The notes under the pieces were generated by a model, which worked only from the letters and a program-made list of their open reading frames with translations, was not told where the DNA came from and searched no databases. This document shows, one piece after another, positions 1 through 12,531 of a DNA stretch of 64,000 nt; positions within the stretch are counted from its first letter, which is position 1; each line of letters starts with the position of its first letter. A program made the position numbers and the translations under genes. The stretch is from Tetragonia tetragonoides (taxonomy: Eukaryota; Streptophyta; Magnoliopsida; Caryophyllales; Aizoaceae), in the NCBI GenBank assembly GCA_038025085.1, contig CM076147.1, positions 2,671,001 through 2,735,000 on the forward strand. The letters are read 5' to 3'.

Positions 1-117
1 GTTTAGGCCTAACTTAATACTTAATGGACTTGTATTATTGACCCACTTAACTGAATATTAGCACTGAACTGAATATCGACTACTTGAGTCATGGTCCACT
101 TAATTACAAGTCCAACA
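1..117 (-). repeat. Element O, 3' LTR (last 117 bp in + orientation)
   Basis: Matches 8292-8408 with four substitutions and ends in the same ...CCAACA terminus. The rest of this LTR lies before the window. Confidence 0.85.
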
Positions 118-128
118 TTCTCCCACTT
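118..128 (-). other. Element O polypurine tract
   Basis: On the minus strand AAGTGGGAGAA directly precedes the LTR start TGTTGGACTT. This is the expected plus-strand primer position and fixes the element's orientation. Confidence 0.75.
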
Positions 129-3100
129 GGACCATAGACTACAAGGAAGTCGCTGGAAAAACTGAAAACCAAAAAACTTAAACAATTTGTAATAAAACTG
201 TGATTTGTCCTTTAAATATAGTAATTATACATATTAGGAAAAATATACTTAAGAATACTCAAAACTTTTGAAAAACATTTTGAGTAATTTGTGGCCACTT
301 AAAAACCAATGCTAATGTAACTAGCTCATACATAAACCCAAAACGATGGGCCACAAGCCAGAACTATAACTCCCACTAAGCTGCAAGAGCGGTCCATGCA
401 TCCCGCTTTAGAGGATCCTATTCCTTCCCTCACAAGACTCAAAGGTATTGCCATAATTTCAAACTTGCAACTAAAACAAGCCATAAACCCAACTGAACTG
501 AACTTGCCCGTAAGACATTATACTGAAGTTGCCCGAAAGGCACTGAACTGAAGTTTACCTGGCCCAAACAACAGAAATGAAAGGGCACTGAATTTTATCT
601 TACTAAGCCTCTTAAGGCTTGCAACCACATTCAATAGCAACTAAACAAATTAAGAGGACACATTTTCCCTATAGGGGAAAAAGAGATAACTGAAGTGATA
701 ATAATACATGCATTCTACTTAAATATAATGCCATAAAACCAAAGTGTTTCATGCAAATACATAAGCTCGGCTTAATCTTAAACTTTAAATCTTGATTCCC
801 AAATGCACTGAATAGACAATAAATTTAAACTGTAAAATAACAGACTTCTTGTAAGTCAATCTGCAAGCATGCTCGTGAACAGAAAGTCATGGCAAATTAT
901 AAAATGAGCTTTATCTTTCTATAAATAACTCAATTACTGTGTTATTGTCTCGTGAATAAATTATCCTTTCATATTCTATGAAAGGAAACTAAAGTTACCA
1001 TCGAGTAAACATGTCATCCATGACATAAGTGCACAATTTAAATAATGTTAGGATAGACCTAATCTACTCCATATAATCAAGTGTCTCACGAAAAACTCAA
1101 TTACTCCTATATAAGCCAAATGCTAATAGAAACACTCAACAATATACGAAATAGACTTAATGACACATGAATCACCTTTAATTGAAACCCAATGGCTTAA
1201 CAACTAAATGTACTGAATTCTGAAGGAGTCCAAAGCACAATGGCTTATAGGTATACTACAAATAATGCACCTCATTGTACCACTAAAAGTTTCCTAAAAC
1301 ATCAACGTAGGAGACAAAAAAAAAAAAAAAATTATCTATTGAAATAGTTAGGATCTTTATCCTTGGTATGACTAAAGAAACTGAGACAATCAAATGTTAC
1401 ACGACATTCACTGTCAATGAAACTAATTAGCAATCAACTAGTCTTTCATAAACACAAAAGTATATGTATGTCATTATGACTTTGCTCCCACTGACTTTAC
1501 CATTTTAATACTCCATATCATAGGTTTAGACATTGATCACCATAATCAGATGCCATGCATGTTTCACTGTAACTCTTACAATTAAACAACATTTGTGACA
1601 TAAGCTGAAATTAAACCATCAAACTGAAGTTCATGTAATTCTTAATAATCAACTTAATTGTGAAAGATTGAAAAATAATGAAAAATCATAGACCTAGAAT
1701 AGCTCTTACCCCCCACCTGCAAATTCCCAGGTGCTTGCTAGCTAGGTCACATGCTCCGCATTATCGTGGAATAGTTGGAGAGTTCTAAACTTTCACATAG
1801 ACTACAATTTACACATGACACTTTCAAGATACATTATGTGAAACGTAAGCACCCATATGCAAGATGACATTAGTGTATAGGATTCCACACTAATGATGAT
1901 GGCCAAATACTATATACTGAATATAAGCATCAAAAGTTGCAGTCAACTAATACTTATAACCTGAATAATATGAAATGAACTTTGATTCACACCCCCCATT
2001 TCATAAGACTTCAATATGATAATTAATAACAAAGTTAACAAGGAAATATAATCTAAACAAAGATGAATAACATCTCTAGTTTCTGTAATATTTATCATAT
2101 GCCCCAGTCAAATCATTGTTACTCAATTAGAAATAACAATAATACTAAATGCGTTCATATACTAAAAAAAGAAAAAAATTAAAATTGGAAGAACTAAAGC
2201 ATGCTCTACTTCGCACATCAATTCTTTACCTTAAATGTACACATTTTGGAAAAATCCATTCTGAAAATTTTCTATAGAAAAAAAATACCAATATATAGAA
2301 ATACTGATTAATCAAAAACTAAGGAGAATTTACGAGGGAGACTCAAGCTCCGTTTGATTCACCTAGAAAAAACTAAATTGAACTGAAAGGAAATGAACTG
2401 AACTGAATTTATGTAAAATTAAGTTGAATCAAACCAATATGAAATAACAAAGAGTGACACACAAAGTTATCTAATGAATTTAGTTAAGACAACACACTCA
2501 CACACATATCTACAAACTTTCCCCCTTATGTGTGAGCATATGTTCCCTTTTGAAGCGGAAGCGGATTATTGAAAACATAGATACCAAGAAAATTAAAGAA
2601 TACCATACTTTAACCTTAGTAATAGTGCAACAAGTATCTCATAACAAAATGCACAAAAACTTTATCCAAAGTGCGGATAAAAAACACTAAACTTTACTTT
2701 TGTTATGTCTTTCTAAAGATCATTTAATAACTCCTTTATATTCCCACTATGAAAACTTAAGAAGGTCAGCCCCGTTTGTGGTAATTAGGAAAGAAAGATG
2801 TCTAAGCTGTTCTGAATTACTCTTCTTAAGGCTGAGGTTTACATGACACATCTACAGATGATGTAGTTTTACTTTATTAGTGACTTTAGTGAGACAGTGA
2901 TTTTTTAAGAGATTAAACAACAAACAAAAAAACATTTTGATGCTCATGAACCTTAATAATGATCTCCATTACCAGCTTATAGAGCATGTTTTTTAAATGC
3001 TCATAATGGGTTGGAGGATACTTCAATAGCAAAGAGAATCATGAGATATCAATGAAACTACCAACCTTGAGGAAATCGTAAGTGATGAACCTCTTTGTTA

Positions 3101-3503
3101 TTTTGTTTTGCATATACCTCAAAAACTGAAACAACATACTAAAACCACCTGAAAGATAGAGTGACCATAACACCTAAAAGCTCAATTATAATGGTATTCT
3201 TTACTGAAACAACTTATAGAAAATGTGTCAAGTACAATGTCACTTAAGATGAGAAATTCTTGCATCAATATGAACTTAGTTAGCACCACAACAGAGAAAC
3301 ATTTTAATGCATGTATCCCAATTTTGGAGACGTGAAGTAAACATGCTATTTGCGGATCAAATGAAGATCTGCAACTGAAATGAAAGTGTGGTTGGTTTAC
3401 TGAAAAGCCAGTACTAAGTACTGGAACTAAATAACTGAATTTGCAGATCAACTGAAGATGAAAGGATATGTTATTTAGAAAATAACATACACTAAAGACC
3501 AAG

Positions 3504-3835
3504 TTAATTTTCAGGCATCCAAATTTATTGCTGAATCACCCAAAGATTAACTTACTGAAGTACTGTAACTTATTAATTTTCTGGCATCTAAATTTGTTAC
3601 CAAATCACCAGAAAAAGACTGAACTAACAGATAGTCATATAGCATCCAAATTTATTGTTGAATCACTAAAGGACTAACCAACTGAAAAACTGAAAGTTAA
3701 TTAAATTAATCTTTTTACATCCAACTATCGTCAAATTGCCAAGAGATAAATTCACTGAATAAATTATAAACTAGATTAATTTTCTAGCATCCAGATTTGT
3801 TGTTGAATCACTAGAAGATCAATCCACTGAAAAAA
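3504..3835. repeat. Five diverged tandem repeats inside element O
   Basis: Units of about 60-75 bp start near 3504, 3570, 3635, 3700 and 3777. Each has the core ATTTTCTGGCATCCAAATTT, then TTGTTGAATCAC, then AGAAGAT..ACTGAA. A lone related copy lies near 7010-7045. The units do not form a shared open frame. Confidence 0.7.
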
Positions 3836-4507
3836 CCTTCCACTTGTACTAAAATTATCAAATCAATAATATGATTCTTTTGAGGTAAAATCTCCAAAAT
3901 AAATTATCTTCATATTAATTTGACCTCAACTTAAAAAAACTGAACAAAATTCTTTACATATTCTGAAACTTATATATGTGGAAGATCTAATTCACAACTT
4001 AACTAAAGACATTGAGGTCAATAATGCAATAAAGACTGATGTATGAGCCAACAAACTTCGACCCTGTATGATTAGGCACAAAATGTATGCACAAAACTAA
4101 CATAGTTTAAGTTGTATTTGATATCCCTACGAAAACATAATCTAAATATTTGCATCTAAATGTCCAAGTCATTATATTTTGTAATACCCTAATATTTTCT
4201 ATAATTATTATATTGATTTATAAATGATTTACAAATAGTTTCGGAGATTAAATCGTATATTCATTTAAGGATTCGATTTATTCAATTAAAGCCATAATAA
4301 TATTAATTATTATTATGGGACTTTAATAAATTTAATAAATTGTATTTATTAATTTTGAGGAGTTTAATTAAAATGTATTATATATGAATAAGAATTATTC
4401 ATATAGTTTAAAATAGTTTTAATTAGTTTTAATTTGTTATTTAAATCAGAAAATTATTAAATAAATTTCTAAACCTAGTAGTATTTCACTTGGGTTGACT
4501 AAGGGCC

Positions 4508-4515
4508 TATATAAG
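4508..4515 (+). promoter_or_regulatory. TATA box of solo LTR S
   Basis: TATATAAG is followed about 30 bp later by a likely transcript start near 4540 and then by a CT-rich leader. This sets the LTR's orientation as plus, opposite to its host element O. Confidence 0.6.
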
Positions 4516-4566
4516 GAAAAGGTGAGACAATTAGTCAGTTTTGCAAACTGAGCCAAAACCCTCAAG

Positions 4567-4960
4567 CTTTCACTCTCTCTCTCCTCTCTCTCACCGTCCT
4601 CTCTCTCTCTCTCTCTCCTCTATCCCTCACCGAACCTCACTCTCTCTCTCCTCTCGGTTTGCTCACCGAAAACAATCGCCGGCATCGTCCCTCCCTTGCC
4701 GCCGGTAACCTCTCCTCTCTCTCTTTCTCTTTCCTTTTCTCTCTCTTTCCTGTCTCCCCTCCCCTTCTGTTTTTGCGTTCGCGGGACCACCGGACCACCA
4801 GGCCGACGCCTGGGTGGCGACCAGTGAGTGGCCGGTGTGGCCCCATCCCCTACTCCCTCTCTCTCGTTCTCCCACTCTCTCTCTCTCGTTCGTCTTTCTC
4901 TCTCGTTCGACTCTCTCTTTCGCTCTCTTTCTCTCTCCTCTTCGCTGGAGCTCCGGCGAC
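4567..4960. repeat. CT-rich low-complexity leader in solo LTR S
   Basis: Runs of CTCTCT alternate with short GC-rich stretches. The tract opens long frames on both strands, but their translations are only S/L/F/R or E/R runs and are not genes. Confidence 0.7.
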
Positions 4961-7900
4961 CACCACCGGCCATGGTGGCCAGTGGGTGGTGGTGGTGGTG
5001 ATGGGTTGGGTTATGGGTCCCATGCATGGATACCCCTGACCTAGACCTAGTTTTGAAGTTAATAAATCAAGAAATTTAATAAAAATATCATATTGAGATT
5101 TAGTTACTTTTTGTATTTTCGTATTTAATTAATACTGATTCGGTAATTGTTTTTAATTAGGACCTAACGAGCAAGCGTGATTATTGTCGATTGGTTGGAG
5201 CATACTTACTGTTGGTAGCGTATTAGTGGTAAGCTCTCATGCCTACCTTCTTCCAAAGCCCCATCAAAACTATTTTGATGTGTTATGTGCTAATTGGGAA
5301 TTTGTTGTGAATTTAATATGCAAAAGCATGATTAAATTATATCGTCATTATTATGAAATTATTAAGCATGATTCACTGCTGTAAATATGAGTTATAATTA
5401 GCATGTTGATGTTAGCATATTTTGGGAATTAACTAGTCCATATGATGATTATTGGACAATTGTTGAATAGCGAATTATTAATATTATTATGCTTTTAATT
5501 ATATGCTAATTGGTATGGGTATTGTTGAGTGCTAGTGAGCACCTATATATTATCGTTGAATGTCTTTGGTGATTTGTGAATTTTTGGATATCATATTACC
5601 CTGCCGAAGTGCTGCCGAAATTGTGCTAGACATTACTTGTCATCATTATTGAATTATTGTCGTTATTGAATTAAAGCATGTTTAATTCTCATCGTATTGA
5701 ATTATCATTATCGTCGTTATTTACTATTCATTTTCAAGAGCATGAAATGAATTAGTAAGTTGTGGTCTCGTAGTACCACTTATGTCAACCAATGCAAATT
5801 ATGTGAATTGAATTAAATGAGAGTAAGACTCCTAATGGATCCCTAGGAGTAGTCGAGCAATCGGGATTGCACCTAATGGTGTAGTTTAAGGGAAGAGTGA
5901 TTCCCAAGTTACTTATGGACGCCTCGCAGTGTGTCTGGGACGGATCATTCCCCATTTATTAAGTCCTCTAGGCTCGTGTAATTGTACTAGAGGTAGTGTG
6001 TACACTAGAGTCATTAAGTCCATGGCGTGATTGTATCTTCGATGAACAGTATGAGTAATCGCTGTTCTATTCGCTCTCTTACATCTCTCTAATCAAGACG
6101 GATTGTCTATGTCATATTTCGTGTGATCACTATACAAGAATTGCATATGAAAGAATGTCGTTATGCGTATGCTTGATTATATGCTTATGTGCGTATGCAA
6201 ATGAATTTCAATGATTCTTCTAAAACCTCAGGTAAGGTTTGCGAAATGTTTTTACTTGGTACGGATGACGTTTATTCAGTTTATCTGATTTTTGTTTCTC
6301 TTTTGTTTCTTTTCTTTTCTTCTGTATTTTGTTTCCGTCACGGAAACCAAAGTGCAGGTTTAGTTGATTGAGGATGTACAACTTGGAAGGTAGAGTTGAC
6401 GTCGGGTTTTAGAACTGTTTCTGTTAAGATAGATCGTGGGATTATTTTTATTGGATTTAGCCCTTTGAAGGCAAGTTGTAATAAATTTGGTTTAATGGGT
6501 TTTAGCTCACTATATAGACAACTCTGATATTAACTGTTTAGTTTGTTTAGTTCCTTAGTAAGCTTCTTTTGATGCCTAGTCCTTCTTTCTGCTTAACATT
6601 TACTTCTTAGTGATAAATATTGTAGTGACATCCCGTCGGGTTCGGAACGGTTCAGCGGTGTCGAGTCGTGCACAACGACGTTGATAGTTCCCAGGAAATC
6701 GTTATGAATTAGGGGGTGTTACATATTTCTAGAACTGAAGTGGTCGCCCATATTAAATCACATATCAAACTTTCTTAGTACTAATGAGCACAAAGGAAAC
6801 ACACTGAATTATATCTGTATATAGTGTTAAGGGGGAAAATACAGGTACATCTTCCTATTCTGTAGGTGGGTGCACTATAAAAAACTGCATATTTTACCCC
6901 ATACTAAAACATATAATGGATAATATTAACATCCAAGTTTGACTTTTAAATCAATAAAGGTGACCAATCAACTGAATATATAAGCTTTTACTTTAGATTT
7001 GACCATGAGCATTATCCATATTTGTTGTTGAATCAATGCCCATAATCAAGTCGCATCTTAATACATCACTTTAGGTATATGACTTACCATGCCTATTATC
7101 TGTGGTTTAAACCACCTCAAACTTTAAATCTTTTAACAAAAAGGAAACATATAGAAGACTATGAAGAATACATGTGATCAAACCCATACTAAAAAATACT
7201 CAATCTTAAATTTAAACTTAAACATATTTACTGAAAACACTTCAATTTAAAGTACTAAACTTCAATTTGTAATCAAACTAAATATCTCATGTACTCAAAA
7301 ACTTAATCACTCTGAAATACCAAGTTGGACTCGGACCTCTTTATAACTATATCATATTCCTTTTCACTTATATGTAATGAATACGCATAACTTATAATCA
7401 TAATACTCAACTTAACTTCTAACACATTGAGAAAAGGTTTTGAATTTTTATGTGTAATTTGAAAGTACCCCAAACTTAATACTCTAAACGGATGCATATT
7501 CATACTTTTCAGATATGAAAAAAAAAATAAAAAATAAAAAATATCCTTAAAACTTAAGAATTGAATAAATCATACTTTGGCATAGTAAGAGTATTCAACG
7601 ATAACCACCGGAACATGTACAGACCCATGCTAAAAATCATAGTATCAACACCCATATGTTTATTTATTTATTGTATTTGTGCACTATCAATCGTCATGAT
7701 CAACCGAAGCAAACTAAAGATCATCACCATACATGATATACTACCCGAAAATCGACATCAATGACCAAAAAAACGCAAGAGCTAATAGAATGCATACATG
7801 TTTTAATGCAACATTATCAAGATCATTGACTGGAAGATGTTGTGGATCAATTTCGGATTTCCAAATCCCAATTAAATAGTCACCATTCAAAGATTTAAGT

Positions 7901-7984
7901 GTTTTAATCAGGGCAATCAAATCGGGGCAAATAATTAGGGTTTGGAACCATTATTTATATTTGACTAATAGAAATATTAATCCT

Positions 7985-7996
7985 GCTCTGATACCA
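7985..7996 (-). other. Element O primer binding site (initiator-Met type)
   Basis: The minus strand reads TGGTATCAGAGC two bases after the LTR end ...CCAGTTCAACA. This complements the 3' end of plant initiator tRNA-Met. Confidence 0.8.
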
Positions 7997-7998
7997 CA

Positions 7999-8408
7999 TG
8001 TTGAACTGGATCTAAAATTATAGATCGATTAATATTAATCTACTAGTACAAATTAGAATTAATTATACACTAACCTGAAGTCATGAGAGAGCACCGCACC
8101 ATTGAATACTTTTTGTCTAGGTATAGGAGTCTTCCACTGTGAGCAATATATGCAAGAGGGTGGTGATCTGAACCTAAGGGGTTTATATTTATATTGCCAC
8201 AGCGGGGATCCCTTTACCTGAAGTTCCCGATGTGGAACAAACCTAATAATAGGTCTTAATTGGATTCCTACCACCGTTGGAATCCTAATGGGTTTAGGCC
8301 TAACTTAATACTTAATAGACTTGTATTATTAGCCCACTTAACTGAATATTAGCACTGAACTGAATATCGACTACTTGAGTCATGATCCACTTAATTACAA
8401 GTCCAACA
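7999..8408 (-). repeat. Element O, 5' LTR (410 bp)
   Basis: In + orientation it starts TGTTGAACTG and ends AAGTCCAACA. Its last 117 bp recur at window start. A TATA-like ATATAAATA lies on the minus strand near 8190. Confidence 0.8.
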
Positions 8409-9440
8409 TAAAAGGGGGAGCCACTTCAAGGCAGTTTGTCTTTGGAGATAGGTATAGTACGATCTGATGTGATATCACTACACAATAACTCAACAACTAA
8501 CATTAGGGGCCTACCAAAATAATAACAAAGACATGTGAATTGTGATCCAGCTTACTAGCATGCGAGATTGCAAGCATTATCCAATTAATTACAAGCACAC
8601 CAATTAATGCATCTTGAATATTACCTGGTGTAACAGTATTAAGGTTAATCAATAGTTTAACTAACAAATATTTATTGCCTATGGAGGGTTTCGCCTTAGT
8701 GGGCGCTCCCGAAAAACAATGGATTTTGCCTAGCCCCGGCCTACAACAATAACTCAGTAAATCTCCTGTTGAGGGTGGGGTTTGAGAAGTCTAGATATAC
8801 ATAGTTTAGCCCTTACCTAGTCGCCTAGTCTCGATCTATGAAAGTTAGTTATACTAAATCGAGGAGGCCAGGTCTCCAAGCATATGTGAAATCCATACCT
8901 ACGATTGTATTGTCCGGTAATGTAATACTCTCACAATAAGGGGACATATTAGCTTTTTTTTTTTTTTTTTTTTTGATAATGAAGGACATATTAGCTTACT
9001 TATCACTTATCGATGAAAAAAAAAAAAAAAATTGGCGGCCAAATTAAAATATACGCTTCAAAAAAAAGATCACAACGAAAAATGTAATCAGTCACTTGCT
9101 AAATTTCAAAACCACCAACATAACAAATAAAAACTTAAATGGGTAGTAGTAAGTTGATTCATATCATCAGTTAATTAACATGTGAATAGTTCAATAAAAA
9201 AAAAAATTCCTTATCTGCAATACCAAAAGCAAGCCTCATGTATGAGGTAGTATTTTTATATCTGAAGTCTGGAGGTATCACTTTTTATTTATGATGAGTT
9301 GTTTTTTTACTCACGGATATCACTTCTCATGCATAAAACGGCCAGCTCGTGATTTTTTGTGTTGCACTACACCATCAAAAGCAATCCAATCATCATCATT
9401 CACTTGCTAATAAATATAAAACCCCAAACTACTTGTTTTC
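8409..9440. other. Intergenic stretch, no gene seen
   Basis: AT-rich spacer between element O and the 3' end of the acyltransferase pseudogene. No conserved coding frame is visible. It contains the miniature retroposon at 8942-8997 and short A and T runs. Confidence 0.5.
8942..8997 (-). mobile_element. Extremely short retroposon remnant with 14-bp TSD
   Basis: The 14-mer GGACATATTAGCTT occurs at 8942-8955 and again at 8984-8997. Between the copies is a T run followed by GATAATGAA. On the minus strand this reads TTCATTATC plus poly(A), the pattern of a drastically 5'-truncated LINE or SINE insertion. Confidence 0.5.
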
Positions 9441-10374
9441 TTAAGGCAAACAAACCGCACCCATAAACTCACTATCCAATTCATGAGCTCCCATAATATC
9501 AATTGCCAATTGGCAAACATATCTCCACATCAACACTCCCTCCCCCTTCCCTTCCTGGAAATAGACTCACTTTCCCATCAAACTTGTTCGCGTATCCACT
9601 CCGAACTGCCACCGGTTTCCCGACCTCAGTGAACTCGTTTCCGTATAAATCAAACCTCGGGGAGCTTCCAACCAGAACCGTGCCATAGGCCTCGGCATCC
9701 AACTCTGAGCTCATGCTAAAAAAACGGGGACATTCGAACCAACTTTTCATAAAACCACGCACATTTTGATCTGTATAGCTTGACACGGCCTTGTTCAGCA
9801 ACATTGCCGCCCACCCTAACCCGTGCTCCAAGAGCTCGCTAACCGTGGTCGTGGCTATTACCAAGCCAAGCGAGTTCCCGAAATATTCTCGAGGAAGAGG
9901 TGGGTTTAGTCTGCTCCTGTTATTAGCTGCTACCTTGCAATGAGTTACCTGTACTTGAGGAACGTTAATTATAAATTACATTTACTTTTATATATTGAGA
10001 AAAAACTATGTGCGTAGTTGGTTCACACTTTGAAAATGTAGAAAGTGCTACTCCAGGAAGCCTACTTAAGTTGATTGGTTTAAGTGTTTAGTCACATGTT
10101 TACATTTACCTAAGTCTTTTGTGTCAAAACTAATTATGCTCGCATCGAGTCGACCCCATAAATAGGTAAAGTGCTTTCAGTAAGTAATTTTTTCATTCAT
10201 AAGATTCGAATTCTCAACCTTACTTAAAAGATGAGAGTGTCGAATCATTCACAATTTCACACCAACGACTTATTGATTTCCATGCCACTTAAATTCACTC
10301 TACTTTTTGAGGGTTACTACTTAGAAGCATTGGTCCAAGATTATCTTATAGTTTCTCTAATAGAGGGTCTAGAT

Positions 10375-10983
10375 TAGGGATGACAGTGGGGCGGGTACAG
10401 GTGGGTATCGCCCCGCATCCGCTCTAGTTGGGGCGGGGATGGGAGAGCGCTAGGTGGGGATGGGGCGGGAATGGTTTTGATAAAGAAAAACCGCCGCGGG
10501 AATGGGGCGGAGGTGGTTTACCTTCTTTCACTGATGGATACCCGTTGGAGCCCCGCCCCATGCACCTCCTTATACCCGCTTACCCGCCCCGCCTCATACC
10601 CATTTGCCCCACCTCATACCCACATAAAAATAAAAAACTGTAAAAAAATATATATAAAACCTTATTTTACCAAAATATAAAAATTGTCTACTGCTATTGC
10701 TTATCAAAAAGTTCAAATTTTTCCTTGCGAATTATCTTAGGGTGAATTTGAGGTGGACCCAGATGTGAATTTTGTTTATTTTCGGGCAGGTATAAAGCGG
10801 ATATGGATACCCTCCCGATAAATGGAGCGCAGATGGATAGCCACCGGATAAGTGGGGCAGAGGTGGATTTGGGATCTCCAACCCGTGGTGGAGATGGGGC
10901 GGGTGCCAGAATCAAAATACCATGGCGGGTATAAAGGTGGATCTACTTATATCCACCACCGCACCGCCCCATTGCCATCCCTA
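10375..10983. mobile_element. hAT-type MITE in the intron of the BAHD pseudogene
   Basis: Inverted ends TAGGGATGACAGTGGGGCGG and CCGCCCCATTGCCATCCCTA flank a 609-bp GC-rich insert. Perfect 8-bp repeats GTCTAGAT lie at 10367-10374 and 10984-10991. An 8-bp TSD is diagnostic for hAT. Internal frames are repetitive GGCGGG sequence and carry no transposase, so the copy is non-autonomous. Confidence 0.88.
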
Positions 10984-12292
10984 GTCTAGATATTGTCTTG
11001 TTTTTTTTTCTAAAAAGAGATTTATTGAATGTGGGCCCGATCTAACCACATGTGACCCATATATCTAAAAGCATAAGTAATTAAGAGCGTGGTTGGACTA
11101 ACTTGAGTATTAAGTTTTACCTTTTCCTCTATTTTTCCTCACAAATTACCCCTCCACATCTCCATTTTCAGTTTCTAAAAAGCTTAAAACACCTCTTTTA
11201 AAGCCCAAAAGTATGTAGAAGTATTAAAATGGAGCTTCTTGGGCGTCATAAGGGGTGTTTTGACTTTTGAGCTTCTTAGAAGATGGAAAGTGTTGGAGGT
11301 GGAGGGCGGGGTAGTTCGCTAGTTTGTGAGAAAAAAGTAGGGAGAAAAGTAAAAGATACTCACAATAAGTTAGACCAAAAACATCACTTAAAGTCGGTCG
11401 AAGTATTCCCTAACGTTACCTGATCACATGGTAGTCCCTTGGCTCGAACAATCAACCGCCAAACAAGCGCTAAGAGGGCTTGAGACGATGAGTTTTGGGC
11501 TTGTATATTGTTATCTTTGTTAGCCTTGGCTTTGAGGGTTAAGATGGTTTCATTTGCAAAGTGGAAAAATTGGCATCTTAAATTTGTTGGCGGTTTGAAT
11601 CGGGAAATAAACTCATTCGGGCCGATGAAGGGAAGAAAAACCTCACTCGTTACTTAACCCTCAGGAACCCAACGTTTATGAAAAGGGGCCTTTGATGATA
11701 TAAGAGTAAGCGACTTCGAATCTCCTCTCCCTCGTTGTATTTCGGACCACACGTTCCAAAAATGCCAGAACGAGGTCCCGTCTGCTATAACATGGTTCAT
11801 TGAACAACCAATGAATAGTCCATCTCCAAATTCGGTGACTTTGATCGACAACAACGAGTGGGTATGGCCGTCATGGTTAACCTCTCCATTGCTAAGGCCG
11901 AAAAACGACTCGGACACCACTGAAGGGACATAGGCAGGAGAAAGAATATGAGATAATGTTGTGTCGAGGAACGAGTGGAGGAATCGAACACCAGGACCTT
12001 TGTTGCAATCGACGAAGATTTGGGATTGGTGTCTAGTTTCATCGATGATAGTTGTGAATTGGCCTGCAAGAGGGTAGAAATGGACTAGAGTGAGGGAAAG
12101 TGAGTCCTTAATGGTGTCTAGGAAAGTGTTAATTGAAAATGATGTTATTGATGGATTTGGCTTTTTGAAGAAGAGACCCTTTTGAATATAGTGACCAGAA
12201 AGGAGAATAAAATCCCATGGAGTTAAGTAATAAGGGTGCTTAGACTCTTCAACTAGGTATTTTGGCTTGATGAAGCATTCTGAAATTGGTAT

Positions 12293-12531
12293 TATAAACG
12301 TTTAGATTGATTGAAAGCTTAAGAATTACATCGATAGATGCATATATTTATATACAAACTATTGAAGAGAGAATATTTATAAAGAAGGCAACTAACTAAT
12401 CTAATGCTATAATTAAGGAACAAAATATTAACACCCTAAGAATAGAAGATACATAGAGATAATTAATGAAGAGAATAACTGAGAATAATAAAGGAATATA
12501 TGCAAGAAGATTCTCTGATTATTCTCTAATA
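12293..12531 (-). repeat. Element E, 3' LTR
   Basis: Starts TATAAACGTTTAG and ends TCTCTAATA in + orientation. It aligns along its length with 13586-13825 with a handful of differences. Confidence 0.85.

Larger units (their letters stand above)
4180..6723 (+). mobile_element. Element S: 2.5 kb solo LTR nested in element O
   Basis: The insert begins TGTAATACCC and ends GGGTGTTACA, which are near-perfect inverted termini of TG..CA type. It is flanked by the perfect 5-bp repeat TATTT at 4175-4179 and 6724-6728. A TATA box and a CT-rich leader lie about 330-400 bp in, as expected for an LTR promoter. There is no internal region, primer site or second LTR, so it is best read as a solo LTR left by unequal recombination. 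Termini of this kind are common in plant Ty3/Gypsy elements with long LTRs; the lineage is not decided. Confidence 0.8.
1..8408 (-). mobile_element. Element O: non-coding Copia-type LTR retroelement (LARD-like), truncated by window edge
   Basis: The stretch is bounded by two copies of one LTR. A 410-bp copy lies at 7999-8408, and the last 117 bp of the other copy lie at 1-117; the two differ at 4 of 117 positions. The minus-strand order is LTR, TG spacer, primer binding site TGGTATCAGAGC, body, polypurine tract AAGTGGGAGAA, LTR, so the element is transcribed on the minus strand. The initiator-Met site and this type of tract are usual in Copia elements. After removal of the inserted solo LTR the body is about 5.3 kb and shows no gag or pol motif on either strand, so it would depend on proteins from another element. 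The TSD cannot be checked because the left end lies outside the window. Confidence 0.8.

Noticed and set aside
4620..5044. Several overlapping open frames of 60-135 codons on both strands
   Set aside because: They arise from the CT/GA-rich leader of the solo LTR; translations are S/L/F or E/R runs without domain character.
9503..9688. Plus-strand frame opposite acyltransferase exon 2
   Set aside because: Shadow of the conserved BAHD C-terminal coding strand.
10428..10680. GC-rich frames within the MITE
   Set aside because: Repetitive GGCGGG/CCCGCC content of a hAT MITE; no transposase motif.
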